Part shown: positions 24,378-36,469 of the stretch, one piece after another
Numbering within the stretch: the stretch's first letter is position 1
Layout: every line of letters begins with the position of its first letter
Assembly: GCA_016165875.1 (NCBI GenBank)
Contig: JABBOT010000003.1
Span: forward strand, 30,609,663 to 30,673,662
Source: Acanthopleura granulata
Taxonomy: Eukaryota > Mollusca > Polyplacophora > Chitonida > Chitonidae
DNA: 64,000 nucleotides
Direction: 5' to 3'
Program-made: the position numbers and the translations under genes
Notes under the pieces: model-generated
What the model saw: the letters and a program-made list of their open reading frames with translations, nothing else
Databases searched by the model: none
Told to the model about the DNA's origin: nothing

Positions 24378-24824
24378 TCAGATGGTTCCGCGTTTCTTTT
24401 CAACTTCATGATTGTCTTTCGTGATTTTGCCAAACATAGCTCCAAGCTTCTTTGAAACTGATATCAACGAACTCTTTCGGCGTTTTAAAGATGGTGTCCT
24501 GTGTTGCTGGACCAATTTCGCCTCCCGTAGTAGAGAGTGGAATGCGATGTTTATGCTGACGTGGCTGTCGGCGGCAGAGACCTCGTAATACTGACAGCCG
24601 TGCTGAAGCGCTAGATGGTGACCCTCCCCTATATCTACCGTCCGATGACACTCCAAGTCCCTCTTGTTAGCAATGACGAGAATGGGCAAATAAGAGGGCA
24701 GCCTTCTGATAAGATCGATTAGCATTTTAGCCCAGTAGAAGGAGCTTCGGTCACAAATACTGTACACTATGACGAATGCGTCTGCCCAGCTCATCTGACG
24801 GTCGGACGGTATGTAGTTGTCACC
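24378..24824 (-). CDS. Ras-like gene A, exon 4 (G4, G5, C-terminus)
   Basis: Begins GDNYIPSDRQMSWADAF after a CATTTTCCAG acceptor and runs to a stop at 24380-24378. It carries NKRD and VSA. The internal methionine at 24794 is not the start, because the ten preceding codons read in phase from exon 3. Confidence 0.88.
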   Translation of the reverse strand, partial: GDNYIPSDRQMSWADAFVIVYSICDRSSFYWAKMLIDLIRRLPSYLPILVIANKRDLECHRTVDIGEGHHLALQHGCQYYEVSAADSHVSINIAFHSLLREAKLVQQHRTPSLKRRKSSLISVSKKLGAMFGKITKDNHEVEKKRGTI

Positions 24825-27800
24825 CTGGAAAATGAATTATACAAAATCTGTAAAAACCTCATGTGTGAATCTCTTTAACACCTAACAAGGACAAATTGAT
24901 AAGCCAACAAAGTTTGTGTACTAGACAGCAAAAAGAAAGACTTATTAAATATATATCATCTCATGCAATTATGTCGTCTTTTTTTTTTTTTTGACTTACT
25001 CGTACACAGATCCTTACCAAAACGCAGTTTTTACACGTCTCAATTGAAGCCACGCGTGTTCAGTACTTTAGGTTAAATATATCCAGGATCAGTGAAAGTA
25101 CAATGCTTGGTGCTCCGACGTAGACGTTTACGTCCGCTGTAGTAGCGGCTTCCGTCAGCTCCTCGTAGCGTCTTACTAAAGTTGTCGAAATGCTTAAAAT
25201 GTGTCTACGAAACAACACAAGTATTTAGTATACTAGCGGAATTTACGTCTACCCGAGGGTAGGTGTAAATTTGCACCAAACTTTACATCAAGTCGCAGCT
25301 ACTCCAGCTTTGTAAAACAGTCAGTCTCCCCTGCGACATACGTCCGACAGGCTTACACCCAGTCGCAGCCTTACTCCAGCTTTGTAAGACGGGCCTCTGG
25401 GGTCTTCACCGTAGCTCGAGAGTTATAATCCGCAAGGAAGAAAAAACTGAGCTACACTGAATGCTTATTTAGTGTACTGTTGTGCCGAAACGTACCCAAG
25501 CCTCAACGCACTTTGAATACACATGTGCATGTCATAGCATTCACGTCAAGTCACGTGTTTTTATCCTTTTTTGATTCTTAAATATACTTACGCTAATAAC
25601 AAACGTCTTCTTGTCTCCACTAAGAGACGTAAGACGTGTTTCAGCTGATACTTTGCAAGGGCAGTAGTTAAAGCATTTAAGGTTAAAGATTTGTCAGGGC
25701 CAACCAGTTGCTCGCGCACAGAGCTCCTGGGACTAATGCTCAAAGACATGTGATGTGTACCACGGATCTTTACAGCCTCTTCGCCCGTTTCAACTTATGC
25801 AATCAGCCAGCAGGAGGCGGAATTTTCCAGAGTATAAGGACGTTATCAGAGAGAAAGGTCTGGTGTTTGTACCGATGAGACATGCTGTGCTGAGATGGAG
25901 ACCATGTTTGTCTATGTCTCCGATTCGTGTGTAGCCTAGGCTTTCGCAGACACTTGACGTTGTTGAATCCTGCAGATAAGAAGTTTACTTTCTCTCGACG
26001 AGAATAAAAACGTGGCTTAAACAATGCCGGTCATTTGTCGACACAAACATAGCTAAGAAAGCGGGGATTCATTGGTGTTCCAAGGGAACCCCGTCCTATA
26101 CAGAAATGACAAGTGACAGGCAAGACTGTGCGGGGAAATGTACTTTGGCACCTCCGGTATTTCACTTGAGACAATATGCTATCCATGGTGTATACTGTCA
26201 TTAAGATTAACATTTTTGGCATAATACCACTGCGCACTTCGAGTCCACCAAAACTGTCCCTAAAACTAAATGAGTTAATGCATTGTGCATGTTTCGTGTC
26301 TTACGAGTGACGTAGATATACTCATGAATCTATAGATCTACAGCAGAGCATTGGCGAAGTAAACATGAAATATGTCCACTAAATGATTTCGCATGTTTTA
26401 GTTTATTTCTGCTGGAAGCGTAAACAATGAATTACGATCACAACAAATATTATTTAATATCAAACCAAACAAGCCTCCTACAAACAGGTAAAAAAATATG
26501 TTTCAATTTACATTGCAGATTGATTGCACAAATTGACATGTGTTGTAACGGGAAACCTTTCGCTTGCACAGCTATTTCCCGAGTACATGGTTTAAAAATC
26601 ACGCTCGCTATTGCAAAAAAGGTCCGTTTTCTTTTGAGATTGTAAACAAGTTGTGTAATGCGGAAAACGTAATCACACAGACTGCGGATCCATTCATGTG
26701 GGAACGGATCTCAGCAAGAATCAAAACAAGTGTTTACCACATCGAATAGTCTAGTCTTAACGCACTGATTTCACCTCAAGAAAACATCTTTCCGTTGAGT
26801 TATTTGTTCTCTGAGAAAATCTAACCCAGTGACAAAAATCAAACTTTTTCACATACGATCTATACAACAGCTCTCATTTTGTATGCATAAGGGCTTGCTG
26901 ATTCTATTAGCTCTACTGTTCGCGTTAGCGTGAGGTATCCAGTAGGCCCTTATCTTTAGGCAGGCTTCAGTGAAGCATGTGTTACGAGGATACTAATCTT
27001 CTGAGAAAAGGCGGTTGATCTTTTGAACCTTAACTTCTTTCTGCATTGGCAATGTGACAAGAAAAAGGGGGGGGGGGTCTTTGTGGATAGGCCGAGCAGA
27101 AGAAATGTACCTTGTGTGAAGACCAATCCAGGATTTCCACGTCTGTCTCGATGTCATCGTGCCTGATGGCCGAGCGATATACAAGATCTGAAAAAATAGA
27201 AGAAGCAGACGACAAATGTCAATTTCAAGCAGGTGGCATAGAAAGCCTACAGGTGCACTTGACATTGTTGTGAGAGCGTCTCGTGCAGGAAAGGGTTTGG
27301 GTTTCTCGCTTAAGTCACGCTCGCAAACAGGTCCAACCCGATCAGAATCTTCGCCCTTCCATGGGTGTTTCCCGAAAGCCATAGGCAACCCTCACTTTTA
27401 CGTGACCCAAGCATGTGACAAACAAACTATGTCGCAACGCAGTTAAACAACATCGTACATTTCTCTACATCACCCTTGTGTATGAGGCATTCCACTTTCC
27501 ACTTGCACATGTGCTTCATAGCTTTCATAAACATCCTAACCACGAAGACCTAAAAAAAAAACAGCTGCTTTAACAGACACGCTGGTCTGTTATTGATTCA
27601 AAAGACTTTGATATTGTTTGGTTAAATTCGTAATGCCAAACGCACAGCATTTTGAGATTATTCCTGTTCTGGTTAATGTGGCTTTCAACATTAGTTTGGA
27701 CACCATTCGTCTCACATCAACATGGGGTGTGTAGCTTTCTGCGTAATATGTGGGAAAGTTTGTCAGTAACTTGCCAAATTTCGACGGCTTATTTCGGGTA

Positions 27801-30800
27801 CTCCGGTATTCTACAAACATTAAACCTCATAATTGTGGTACAAGTTGAGTATGTATTAAACCTTGCTGGAGCTCAGCTTGGATTTATTTATTTACTTATT
27901 TGATTTGTGTTTAGCACTGTACGTAAGAATATTTCACGTAATATTCGACGGCAGACCGGGTAGAGCTCGGGGAAACCCACGATCATTCGCAGGTTGCTGG
28001 CAGACCTTCCCACCAACGACCGTAGGGGAAGCCAGCGTGAACAGGACTTCAACTCACAGTTACTGATGCTGACGAGTCATTTAGCTTCGCCAAAGCGCTG
28101 ACCACCTTGGCCCTCACGGTGGAATCACTGAATACCTATATAGTTAGATTACATCAGAAAGGCTACAGCATATCCTTAACTACTTAGTCATGTCGTTGTA
28201 TGTCTACGATAATTGCTATTCAGCTCATTATAAAGAACACACTCGAGGGCACTGATAAGTTCACATAACCTGATCAAGCAATTTAAATTCTGCGCACAGT
28301 TTTTGTGCGTTTACATCCTGCCCTATATTCCATTCACAAATAGAAACAGGGGGTAAACTATAAACTTCATTCGATTATCACTTACATATGTTAGCTTTAC
28401 TACTGCAAGGTAATTTCACCTGGCACGGCTTGTATACGAGGTGTAAAGGACAGGCCTATTTGCCTCCCGCGGTGTGGTATCTACAAAATGTCCCCAGGAG
28501 ATGACCACAAGAGAGGAAATAAAGTCTCCTTTGGACGGATGTCCGGAGTCAGACTCGTCATAAAATCCCTGGTACTGTCTGGTCTCCTTACTTACAGCCG
28601 TCAAGCTACGGTAACAGTCGGTGTCAAAGGAATTAATTCATAAATATTCAATAATTCGATCATACACAGTATGAGACTTGTGGAGGTGGGAGGGGGCAGT
28701 GCTTCACTCTAAACTGGTGACATAGAACAGTGTTGGCCTAAATACGATAATAGGTTAGAGCATACACTTTTACTCTCGCATGTATTTCCTTGACCCTCAA
28801 CACACGTTCACAAAGTCTACATTTTGACATTTTATGGAAAATGTACAATGTCTAGATATGACTGTCGAAATTATTTCATGTGGGGATATACAAATATCTT
28901 ATGAAATCAAAACGACTTAAATAGGTACCATATATTACACAAAACATTATTTTAAAATAGCAAAGATGTGAAGTGGAAGCGCTTTCCATATAATCTTGTG
29001 TCGCAATCATGCATTTTCAGAGAAAAATTTTGTGATAGCAATGCTTTCAACAGTAAAGCATTTTTTTCTTTTCAGCTAATTGTTCAACGACAGTGTGTTT
29101 GTGTTCGTGAAAGAACACATTTTTGGGGTAAAACGGAAGCTGTCAGGTATTACAGATATCTTCGTGTCCTTTTTTTCCAAGTTGTCTTTGATCCAAGTTA
29201 TTCACAAAGGCTAGGGTAAATAATCAGATCTAACGACTTCCATGGCAGTGACAAACCATGGTCTAATGGGCAAGATTTTCTAACTTATTCGATTTTTTTT
29301 TTCAGTGTCTGTTCCCGGCAGTTGGTTGGTCCTTCAGTTCCTATGGATAGAAACGTGAGTGGGATAAATTATTCACCCACACATGACCGGGGGGATAGGT
29401 TCGAAAAAAAATGAACGCCTTTGATGACAATTAGATCGGATAAATTTATGAGCAGTCTGCACTTTGAACGTGTTACCTAAACAACCATGGCGGACAAGAC
29501 GTTGGGTGATCATCGGAACAGCGATTGAAGAGCTGGGGAGAAAAAGATAAATTCAAGCAAAGTCTTGCCAAGGACTCAATTTGGTTCAGTAATCAGTTTG
29601 ATTGACGGGAAATTGATTTTCTGCGCCGAATAAGCCATTGGATCGTCTGACATCGGCTTGGAAGGCCAGGTGTTACGTGGTGTCATCACAAGCACACTTT
29701 GTGTATGTATCATTTACATAAAAGGTCTTAGTCACACTCGTTAACTAGCGAAGTTTTATGCGACGTCGATTCTTGTTCTTGCATGCCTCTACACTTCCGA
29801 CCGGCAAAAAAGACAGAGAGTGAATTCTTTGAGAGATTTACACAGTGTTGGCATGAGGCCAGTGCGCAAGAAATGAATCTCAGATAAATATACCGTCCTG
29901 GGATAACAAGCTGTCAAGTAGCACCGAATGACGTGATATACACCGAGGGGAGCAGACGTCCATCTTTCTTCCGCAATGACGGGGTGATGAGGTGTGCGGG
30001 AGAGATTTTCGATCTCTGTCACTACAGAATACAGTAAACACAGTGTTCTTTGTCAGAACTAGAACGTAAACTCAAAAGACAGCTCCTCGCCGGCCCGATA
30101 TCTGCGTCAGTTTGAATGTTATGGCTCGTTTCCACGCGTTAACATTTGCCCGCGCGCAGACGGAGCCATAATCGTGTAGGCTATAACGACACTGACAGGC
30201 AGAGGTGAAATCAACAAAGGTCTGATGGACGACTAACCCAGTTACAGCCCGAGTATAAAAAACGTTCATGAAGAACTCACCTATGGTAGAGTTATACTCG
30301 CCAATAAATCGTCTTGTAAGAAAACGAACGGTCACAGCTGGGAAAAAAAGAAAAAGAACGAAGGAAATGTTAACAAAATTGATGTTAATAACGGCAAGCC
30401 ACAAATACTTATCTTCTGGACTAATCGCAAGGACTAATTAAGCCAAATTTTATCATATCGACGTCTTTAACCGAAATTTATGCAACCTGTAGACTGTGGA
30501 CTGATTGATGAATTATATTTTTAATTATCATTGCATAAAATACATTATTTGTTATAAAACATATTGAAGGTTAAAATGATTTTCTAATCAGTAGAGTCTC
30601 TTAAAAGCATGTCGCCGGGGTTAAATCTGTTATCTCGCTACGAAATAGCTGAAAATACAACCGAAATGGCACTAAGCCATTATTGTTCATTGACCCCGAC
30701 TCACATATTCATTCACTACGGTCTCAATTGTTTATACTGTATCAAAGGGTTAAGCGTTAGTTTACGTTATGCTCAGTGTAAGATATCCTGCATTTAAGCA

Positions 30801-33800
30801 AAAGATGACAAACAAGCTAACTGAGCTGTTGAGATATTTATGAGATTGATGTATTTATGAGATTGGTGTATTTGTGAGTGTGGTGTATTTGTGAGATTGA
30901 TGTATTTGCGAGATTGGTGTATTTGTGAGATTAATGTCTTTGTGAGCTTGGTGTATTTTTGAGATAGGTGTATTTGTGAGATTGGTTGTGCCACACGTTT
31001 ATAGTGGTGCTACACGTTATGCTGGTGGGACAATATCATAAGTTTCTGTGATTGTGTCACAGGCCACATACAACAACATTGCTCTTCAAAACAGCACACT
31101 ATATTCAGTTCTAAACATATACAACCCGACTTCAAACAACCAAAACAACTGTAACCCTTATATGTAGCAAAAAAAGAAAAGAAAAAAACGTCGGCCTCCA
31201 AAATAAGCGTAAAACGGCTGTAATTAAAAGCAAACTTAACAATCATTTGCCAAAGAAAACAAGGCTGGGTAACCCTTCTCTCGTCTTCACCCCTAAATAC
31301 TTCAGCGTGGTCGCAATAATACCTGAATATGTGGGCCATAAAGCCGGGTCAAATGTGAAATGTTTGTTGAGCTCTAGCCGCACATAAACTCGCTCACTTT
31401 GAGGCACGATGCCATTTTCCGCATAAGCCTGTACCTTGATTTTTTTTTCGGGGTCAGCAAGGCGAGAAGTCTTCCGTCAACAGTAGAGACTGGTCTAAGA
31501 CAGATGTCACTCCCCTTCCCCTCTTCCCCTCATCTTAAACATAGTCCCCTTTCGACAGACATGAGCAGCTGTATCTTACTATAGTCACAATTGTTCAGAT
31601 GTTGTCGAACTTCAACACATTTGGTTGTAAAGTAAACTGTAGTATCGCTCCTTCAAGGACAATCGGAAAGATTCCATTTCGAAATCAAAAGAGACTTAAC
31701 TAGGTCCACTAAATAAAGAAAAAAAAAGCACAACTGACTCAACTTTTGTTTTCGCCATTTTTGAAATCGCGATTTTGTTTTCTTACAACTGCCTTTCGTA
31801 TGTGATCAAAGTCTTCTCATAAACAAACTCCGTTGACTAATTTAAGTTTTAGGTGTACAGTTATGATTGACAAACGCCTACTGTAATCATTGTATTTCAT
31901 AACACCCATTGGCTCAACCCTGTAAGAAGTGTTTTAAATACGACCTCTTCGCCAACCTCTCCATATAACGACTGGATCCTACAGCGTAAATCAATACATT
32001 CTTTATATCAGCCAGGAGCTAATATGAAGAATTGATTACCAGGTACGACCAGGAGCTCTTGTCAAATAAGAAATGGCTTGAAGAAAGACTTGGTTCCAAG
32101 GTAAGGCTGTAATCTTCTTTCCAAGCAGAACGAAAGAAACCGCACACGTGTATAGATTCTGGGAGGCCATTACAATACCTTGTAGGAAATCCCCCATCTA
32201 AATGAGATAAAAGCCTGTTACGTCATCTAACAGCCAAGTCCCAAGGCCCTGTTCTACATCAAATATTTTCAGAACAAAGGCTTATAAGTTGTTCGCATGT
32301 CCACACGCGCTCGCCGAAACACATGGCCGGCAGATCCAGTTACCTTGAGATTTTAATCTGAAGACCAACCTGTCAGGAATCCACGACTATTTACCCAACT
32401 AGATATTGGAACTGAGGTAAATCTGACCTTTTCCCATGGTTTCCAGGTAGACGTCAAAACAAAGATGTTTGATTAATGATGGCAACCAGTCATATAGTTC
32501 GAATCGTCTCCCACATTGGGTCAAATCGGCTAATTCCTTAAATCGAACACCCTACAGTCTGACAACATCAACCGATGTCCCCAGAACGTTAGGCTTATAC
32601 TATAATTCATCAGCATTTTTGCGTGTTGAGAGGGTGTTTATTAGGTGACATTATTCAGTGTACAGAGTGATGTGTGAAAAGGTGGAGAAAATAGCATACT
32701 CTGTATATGGATTACTGATTTCATATTATCCATGATTACTTGAGTTTAGACAAAATCAAGTTTGTTCTTTTTTATTTATCCTCGAAGCATTGTTTTTCAA
32801 AGGAAAGGCTGTGCCCTATCTGGATTTATATTTTCTACCACACTACATCCATACAGTCAGATTTCTGTGTAACGTTTGCTTCCTTACTGAGCACGGATTT
32901 GATCAATAGCACAACTGACCTTTGTATCAGGGAAAATCTTCCCATGATGCTTAGTTCGGTCAGATAATGGATTTGTCAGGTCTGTACACATCCTGCATGC
33001 AAAGAACCCAAGTGACCTCCTTAAGGTAAGATCATCGCCAATAACGGACAAGTGAAACTACGTGTGGGAATTTCCAAGTGTAGATTTGTATTGAGGCTCA
33101 TTCGACACTGTAGAGCCTGACAGCGAATGACACAACAACAGCAAACCCTGTTTGCTTGTTAACTGTCACAAAAATGGCACCAGCTGCTTACTAACAGAGA
33201 ATCGTGTCTCGTCCTCCGGTTTCTCGAGATATTTGGGCGGTCTCGCCTCACGTAGAAATGCTACACCTCCATGGGACATGCACTCGTGCGACAGAGATCT
33301 GCGTCCTAGCACAGAATGTGGTCATCCTTAACATATACATGTCCTGAAGTTACTACCTTGGGCAAAATAAGGTGATTCAGGTGTGATGTCGAAATGGGCT
33401 TTTGTCATGTCAGAGAAGATAATGTATGTCTTCAGATTGCAAAGACTGATTGCTTGTTTGAAGTTTAACGCAGCTTTATACAATAATTCGGTGGTGTAAC
33501 GATGGCGTCTTCTAGTTGTAGGTCGGACCAACACTGACATATATGGAATGCTGCCTCACTCGGATACAATGTCAAAGACACCAGACTTCTTTCAGTGCAA
33601 CTGTACATGTAGCCTCAATAGGAGAATAACAGCAATGCGATTGTCGGAAAACAGGATATTTAGGTTCAAGGCAAAAATATGAAAATTGGCGATCTTGACA
33701 CTTCTGCTTTGTAGGGTTTAGGCTCGATTTAAAGGGATTGATCAGGACCGAGGTGTTACTATATACTTTTACTGGGGTGTCGTGTCTGGTGTCTGAGTAT

Positions 33801-35147
33801 GGCATTCCAGTGAGGCAGCGCCATGAATGTGGCGACAGTAAAACATATCCGCCTCAAAGACACATTATCGTAATCTGACCGAAACAATTCTGAGAGCCAT
33901 GCTAAATCCAATGCTAACAAACAAACGATGCCAGTTAACATGGTGCAAGATAAGATCACAGAATTTAAGGTGAAGCGAAATAGGACGCTGTCTAGGAAAC
34001 GAGTGTCACAGAAATACCTTATAATCCAATATTACAGAAATGAACTGAAAGCAACGGCAAAGTGTTTCATGGAATGGGGTGTCTTGACTTTTCCTTGACA
34101 CACCTGTTGTATACAGATTTAACTATTATGTGTAGCTTACAGGAACTAAATGTAAAGAAACTTTGAGATATGCATATATTTAATCCACTTTAATGTATAA
34201 AAACACCTCTTCAAGGTGAACTTTCTCATCAAGGTGAAGTAAACAAGTGTTTTAATGTTGTTTTAACAGTGCTGACATTCTGCACATAGCAAGATGCTTT
34301 CTTTCTGGAGGTCAAGGATATCTTGTGATAATATATTGTGTCTTTACTATTAGTTTCTCGCCCTGACCGGTGATATTGCTAAAGTTTTCGCTCAGGTGCA
34401 AACTTTCACATTCCGCTAAATCGACCGAGGAAGTCGGGTATACAACAATTAAACATAGGCGCAAGTCGGTCAGCTTAAAATGACCGTTCCGCCGAAGGCC
34501 ATTCTGGCTTTCTTAATGACACTGCAACACTGCTGTTTATTCTGTGGCCAGATTGCTGAAGTGCACTTTGAAGTTTTGATTCGAAAGATAATATTAAATC
34601 AACTGAAAATAGTCTGTCAGCGTTCTGAAAAATAAAAACGCTTTCGATTTATGTAATCGCGCTTATGCATGTAACTGTTTTAAATTGTTGGCAGATCCAA
34701 AATGTTTCATGCTAGTACACTATGCCATACTATACAAGGAAATCGGTGCGCCCCCAAGAAAACTACCGATCTTTGGTTTGTTACGATGGCAAACTTTTCC
34801 CGTGTGACATATATGTGATATTAATATCCTTGAGTGTGGCGTTTATCAATAACTGTTGTGGGTTTCCCCGGTTGCCTTCCGTCACAATGTTGGCCGTCGT
34901 CGTAACAGCGAAATACTCTGCTTAAAAGTCCGATCAAATAAATAAATTAAACAACAATCAAATGTATATATAAGCATATGTCATATTGTCAGCGGTCACA
35001 GATATAATACGTCTGCTTAAATATATATAGATGTTGACAGAAAAGCGAAAACGGAATATGAAAAAATGTAGCTTTCTTACCTGATTTACCAACAGCCTCT
35101 CCCCCTAGCACCAAAACCCTAAGCGTGGCCGAGCTACCATGCCTCAT
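24378..35147 (-). CDS. Ras-like small GTPase, RERG/RASL12 type (gene A, 4 exons)
   Basis: Exons 35147-35081, 30337-30281, 27187-27111 and 24824-24378 splice with phases 1,1,0 into 215 aa. Seen: a P-loop GGEAVGKS at 15-22, a VTVRFLTRRFIGEY strand after it, a switch-I threonine T40, EILDWSSHK where the DxxG (G3) motif belongs, WADAFVIVYS, NKRD at 120-123 (guanine specificity), EVSAADS at 148-154 (G5), and a basic serine-containing tail (KRRKSS) without a CAAX box. The missing CAAX and FLTRRFI are typical of the RERG/RASL family (established). Expected role: cytosolic signalling GTPase. Odd: D62-W-S-S replaces DxxG and the catalytic-glutamine region is lost, suggesting altered nucleotide handling. 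It is the inverted paralogue of the gene at 42.9-50.1 kb. I cannot decide between RERG and RASL12 orthology. Confidence 0.85.
24825..27110. other. Intron 3 of Ras-like gene A
   Basis: 2286 bp. Holds a T run near 24980 and two direct copies of AGTCGCAGC-TACTCCAGCTTTGTAA at about 25295 and 25363. No gene recognised inside; minus-strand frames at 25803-26024 and 26031-26237 are unsupported. Confidence 0.7.
25284..25391 (+). repeat. Short imperfect direct repeat
   Basis: Two units of about 40 bp, each reading TTACA-C-AAGTCGCAGC followed by TACTCCAGCTTTGTAA-AC, lie about 70 bp apart. A duplication or remnant of a small repeat; class unknown. Confidence 0.6.
27111..27187 (-). CDS. Ras-like gene A, exon 3 (degenerate G3)
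   Basis: 77 nt between a CTATTTTTTCAG acceptor and a GTACAT donor, encoding DLVYRSAIRHDD through VEILDWSSHK. It occupies the place of the exon ending EILDTVGV in the paralogue, one codon longer. Confidence 0.8.
27744..27815 (+). mobile_element. SINE family 2 fragment
   Basis: ATGTGGGAAAGTTTGTCAGT, AACTTGCCAAATTTCGACGG, TCGGGTACTCCGGTATTC match the middle of the 36.05-kb copy. Within intron 2 of Ras-like gene A. Confidence 0.7.
27882..28117 (-). mobile_element. SINE family 1, nearly full length, reverse
   Basis: In minus orientation: head ending GAGGGCCAAGG near 28115, a CACGCTGGCTTCCCC-type block, GGAAGGTCTGCCAGCAACCT, body, then an AAATAAATA tail at 27882. Sits in intron 2 of the Ras-like gene, in the same orientation as that gene. 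Confidence 0.85.
28416..28620 (-). other. Unassigned open frame inside intron 2 of Ras-like gene A
   Basis: A 62-codon frame with balanced codon use and no low-complexity sequence (YQGFYDESDSGHPSKGDF within it) is followed by AGGTGAAA, which could serve as a donor. I see no good pyrimidine-rich acceptor and no domain. It is not needed for the gene A model, which reads cleanly without it. Possible alternative exon or chance. Confidence 0.25.
28621..30280. other. Remainder of intron 2 of Ras-like gene A
   Basis: Plus-strand frame 28968-29219 and minus-strand frame 29789-30022 lack recognisable features. No repeat identified. Confidence 0.5.
30281..30337 (-). CDS. Ras-like gene A, exon 2 (switch I)
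   Basis: 57 nt between a pyrimidine-rich TTTTTTTCCCAG acceptor and a GTGAGTT donor, encoding AVTVRFLTRRFIGEYNSTI. Exactly the same length and phase as exon 2 of the plus-strand paralogue. Confidence 0.87.
30831..30988 (+). repeat. 19-bp minisatellite in intron 1 of Ras-like gene A
   Basis: About eight imperfect units of TGTGAGATTGGTGTATT (17-19 bp), with variants such as TTTATGAGATTGATG. A 66-codon minus-strand frame rich in S-Q-I-H-Q is the translation of this array. Confidence 0.9.
30989..34854. other. Intron 1 of Ras-like gene A, no gene recognised
   Basis: Frames of 60-109 codons on both strands (for example 31010-31339 minus) have no recognisable domains. No SINE was identified between about 31 and 34.8 kb. 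Confidence 0.5.
34855..34952 (+). mobile_element. SINE family 1, 5'-truncated and internally deleted
   Basis: TGTTGTGGGTTTCCCCGGTT, CACAATGTTGGCCGTCGTCG, CGATCAAATAAATAAATT. About 130 bp from exon 1 of Ras-like gene A, within its first intron. Confidence 0.8.
35081..35147 (-). CDS. Ras-like gene A, exon 1 (P-loop)
   Basis: Starts at the ATG giving MRHGSSATLRVLVLGGEAVG; the frame upstream stays open for about 13 codons to a stop but has no other methionine. Ends K-S plus one base before a GTAAGAAA donor. At 67 nt it is invisible to ORF-length searches. Confidence 0.8.
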
Positions 35148-36051
35148 GAGGAAGCTATTGGAGTAGTCTATTTGTCGATAGTCTGGTCAAAACCCTTGCC
35201 TGAAGTTCAGCTTTGCTGAGTGACGGATTGCCCGAGAACTCTATGGCCCGTTTCTTGGTTTAGCATCTATAGTGTGTTGTGATCTGTACTTAGCATTTGG
35301 TCGTGTGCTCTACTCGTCTAGTTGTTTTGACGGGCTGTCCGTGTGCTGGGCCGATGTTGACTGCGTCTGACATAAGTCGAGGATTATCTGACGAGGCGGG
35401 TAAGGACACGGAGACGTTTATACTTGTGTGTGCTTCTGCCATGGAGGCAAATTATGCCCATGAAACCGACAAATATCACGTGACAGCTAGTCAAATATTG
35501 CCCACCGGGGGTCTGTTTAAATTTGACAGCTGGATTCCCGGCACGACTGCGGCGGGCTTACACGGAGACGAAGTGCACTATCTTGAGACAGGTGATCGGT
35601 GCGACAATAGTCCGAGTCCGCCCCACTCGGCGGGTTAATGTTTTCGTACTCCCGTGTATTATTTTGCAATCCCATTCTGAACGACGAGATGAAATCACGT
35701 GCACCCAGATCGGCAAAGAACGACAAGCTTTATCGGGCATATTATTGTGAGAAAACAAAGGAAGACCAATAATTTGATAGACCGTTAAATAATTTGTGCA
35801 TGCGATATCTATTTCATAAATATTACAGCCATAACTGGGGGTTTCATGAAAATGTCTTGTCGCATGATACCCATTGACTTAAGCACATATACACCATTAG
35901 GTTTAACATGGCAACTTTTTCGTATTTGATGACATCCAGTTATAACTACTCACTCTCCATGTGGAGAATGATGATGTAGCGTCACATGGCTTGTAGTGTC
36001 ATGAACTTGTCGTCAACGTTTTAACTTTCCATGCATTTGATCATTTTGAAT
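35148..36051. other. 5' flank of Ras-like gene A
   Basis: Presumed promoter and 5' UTR region. It is visibly richer in G+C and CpG than its surroundings between about 35.3 and 35.7 kb. Overlapping frames here (113 codons plus at 35297-35638; 66-75 codons others) have no domain and may reflect the base composition rather than a gene. Confidence 0.4.
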
Positions 36052-36342
36052 AGCCGCCGTGGCCGAGTGGTTAAGTCGCTTGTTGTGCAATCCCATGGAC
36101 ACACAAACCCGGCCTTGGACTCAGAATTTGTAGAGTGGACTGTCGAGGGACCCTTTTTCGAAGGCCTGTTGCTTTCCACCAATGTGCAGCCCGTATCTGT
36201 TTGTAACACGTGAGAAAGTTCGTCAATAATTTGCCAAATGTTGAGGGTTTAGCCCGGACACTCCGGTTTCCTCTAGCCTAACACAAATCGTCACTGATAA
36301 GTTAAAATTCGCAGAGTATGGCGCATTCAACTAAATAAAACA
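36052..36342 (+). mobile_element. SINE family 2, full length with tRNA-Leu/Ser-like head
   Basis: The head GCCGTGGCCGAGTGGTTAAG is an A-box of the long-variable-arm tRNA type; a B-box-like region and the body (ACGTGAGAAAGTTCGTCAAT, GCCCGGACACTCCGGTTTCC) follow, then an AGAGTATGGCGCATTCAACT end with AATAAAA. Differs from family 1 in its head and first half. Confidence 0.82.
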
Positions 36343-36469
36343 GTACATCACCCGAAGAGTATATAAATTTCTAATTATAAAAGAAAAAGTGACAGAATCA
36401 GTTTGGCACCATGATGCTTGTGGTATTTCACATGACCTAATTTATTTAAAGCAGGTCTTTCAGGTACCT

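Noticed and set aside
24794..24794. ATG at 24794 as the start of Ras-like gene A
   Set aside because: A protein from here would lack the P-loop and switch regions; upstream exons join in phase and supply them.
30794..30994. 66-codon S-Q-I-H-Q-rich frame
   Set aside because: Translation of the 19-bp minisatellite.
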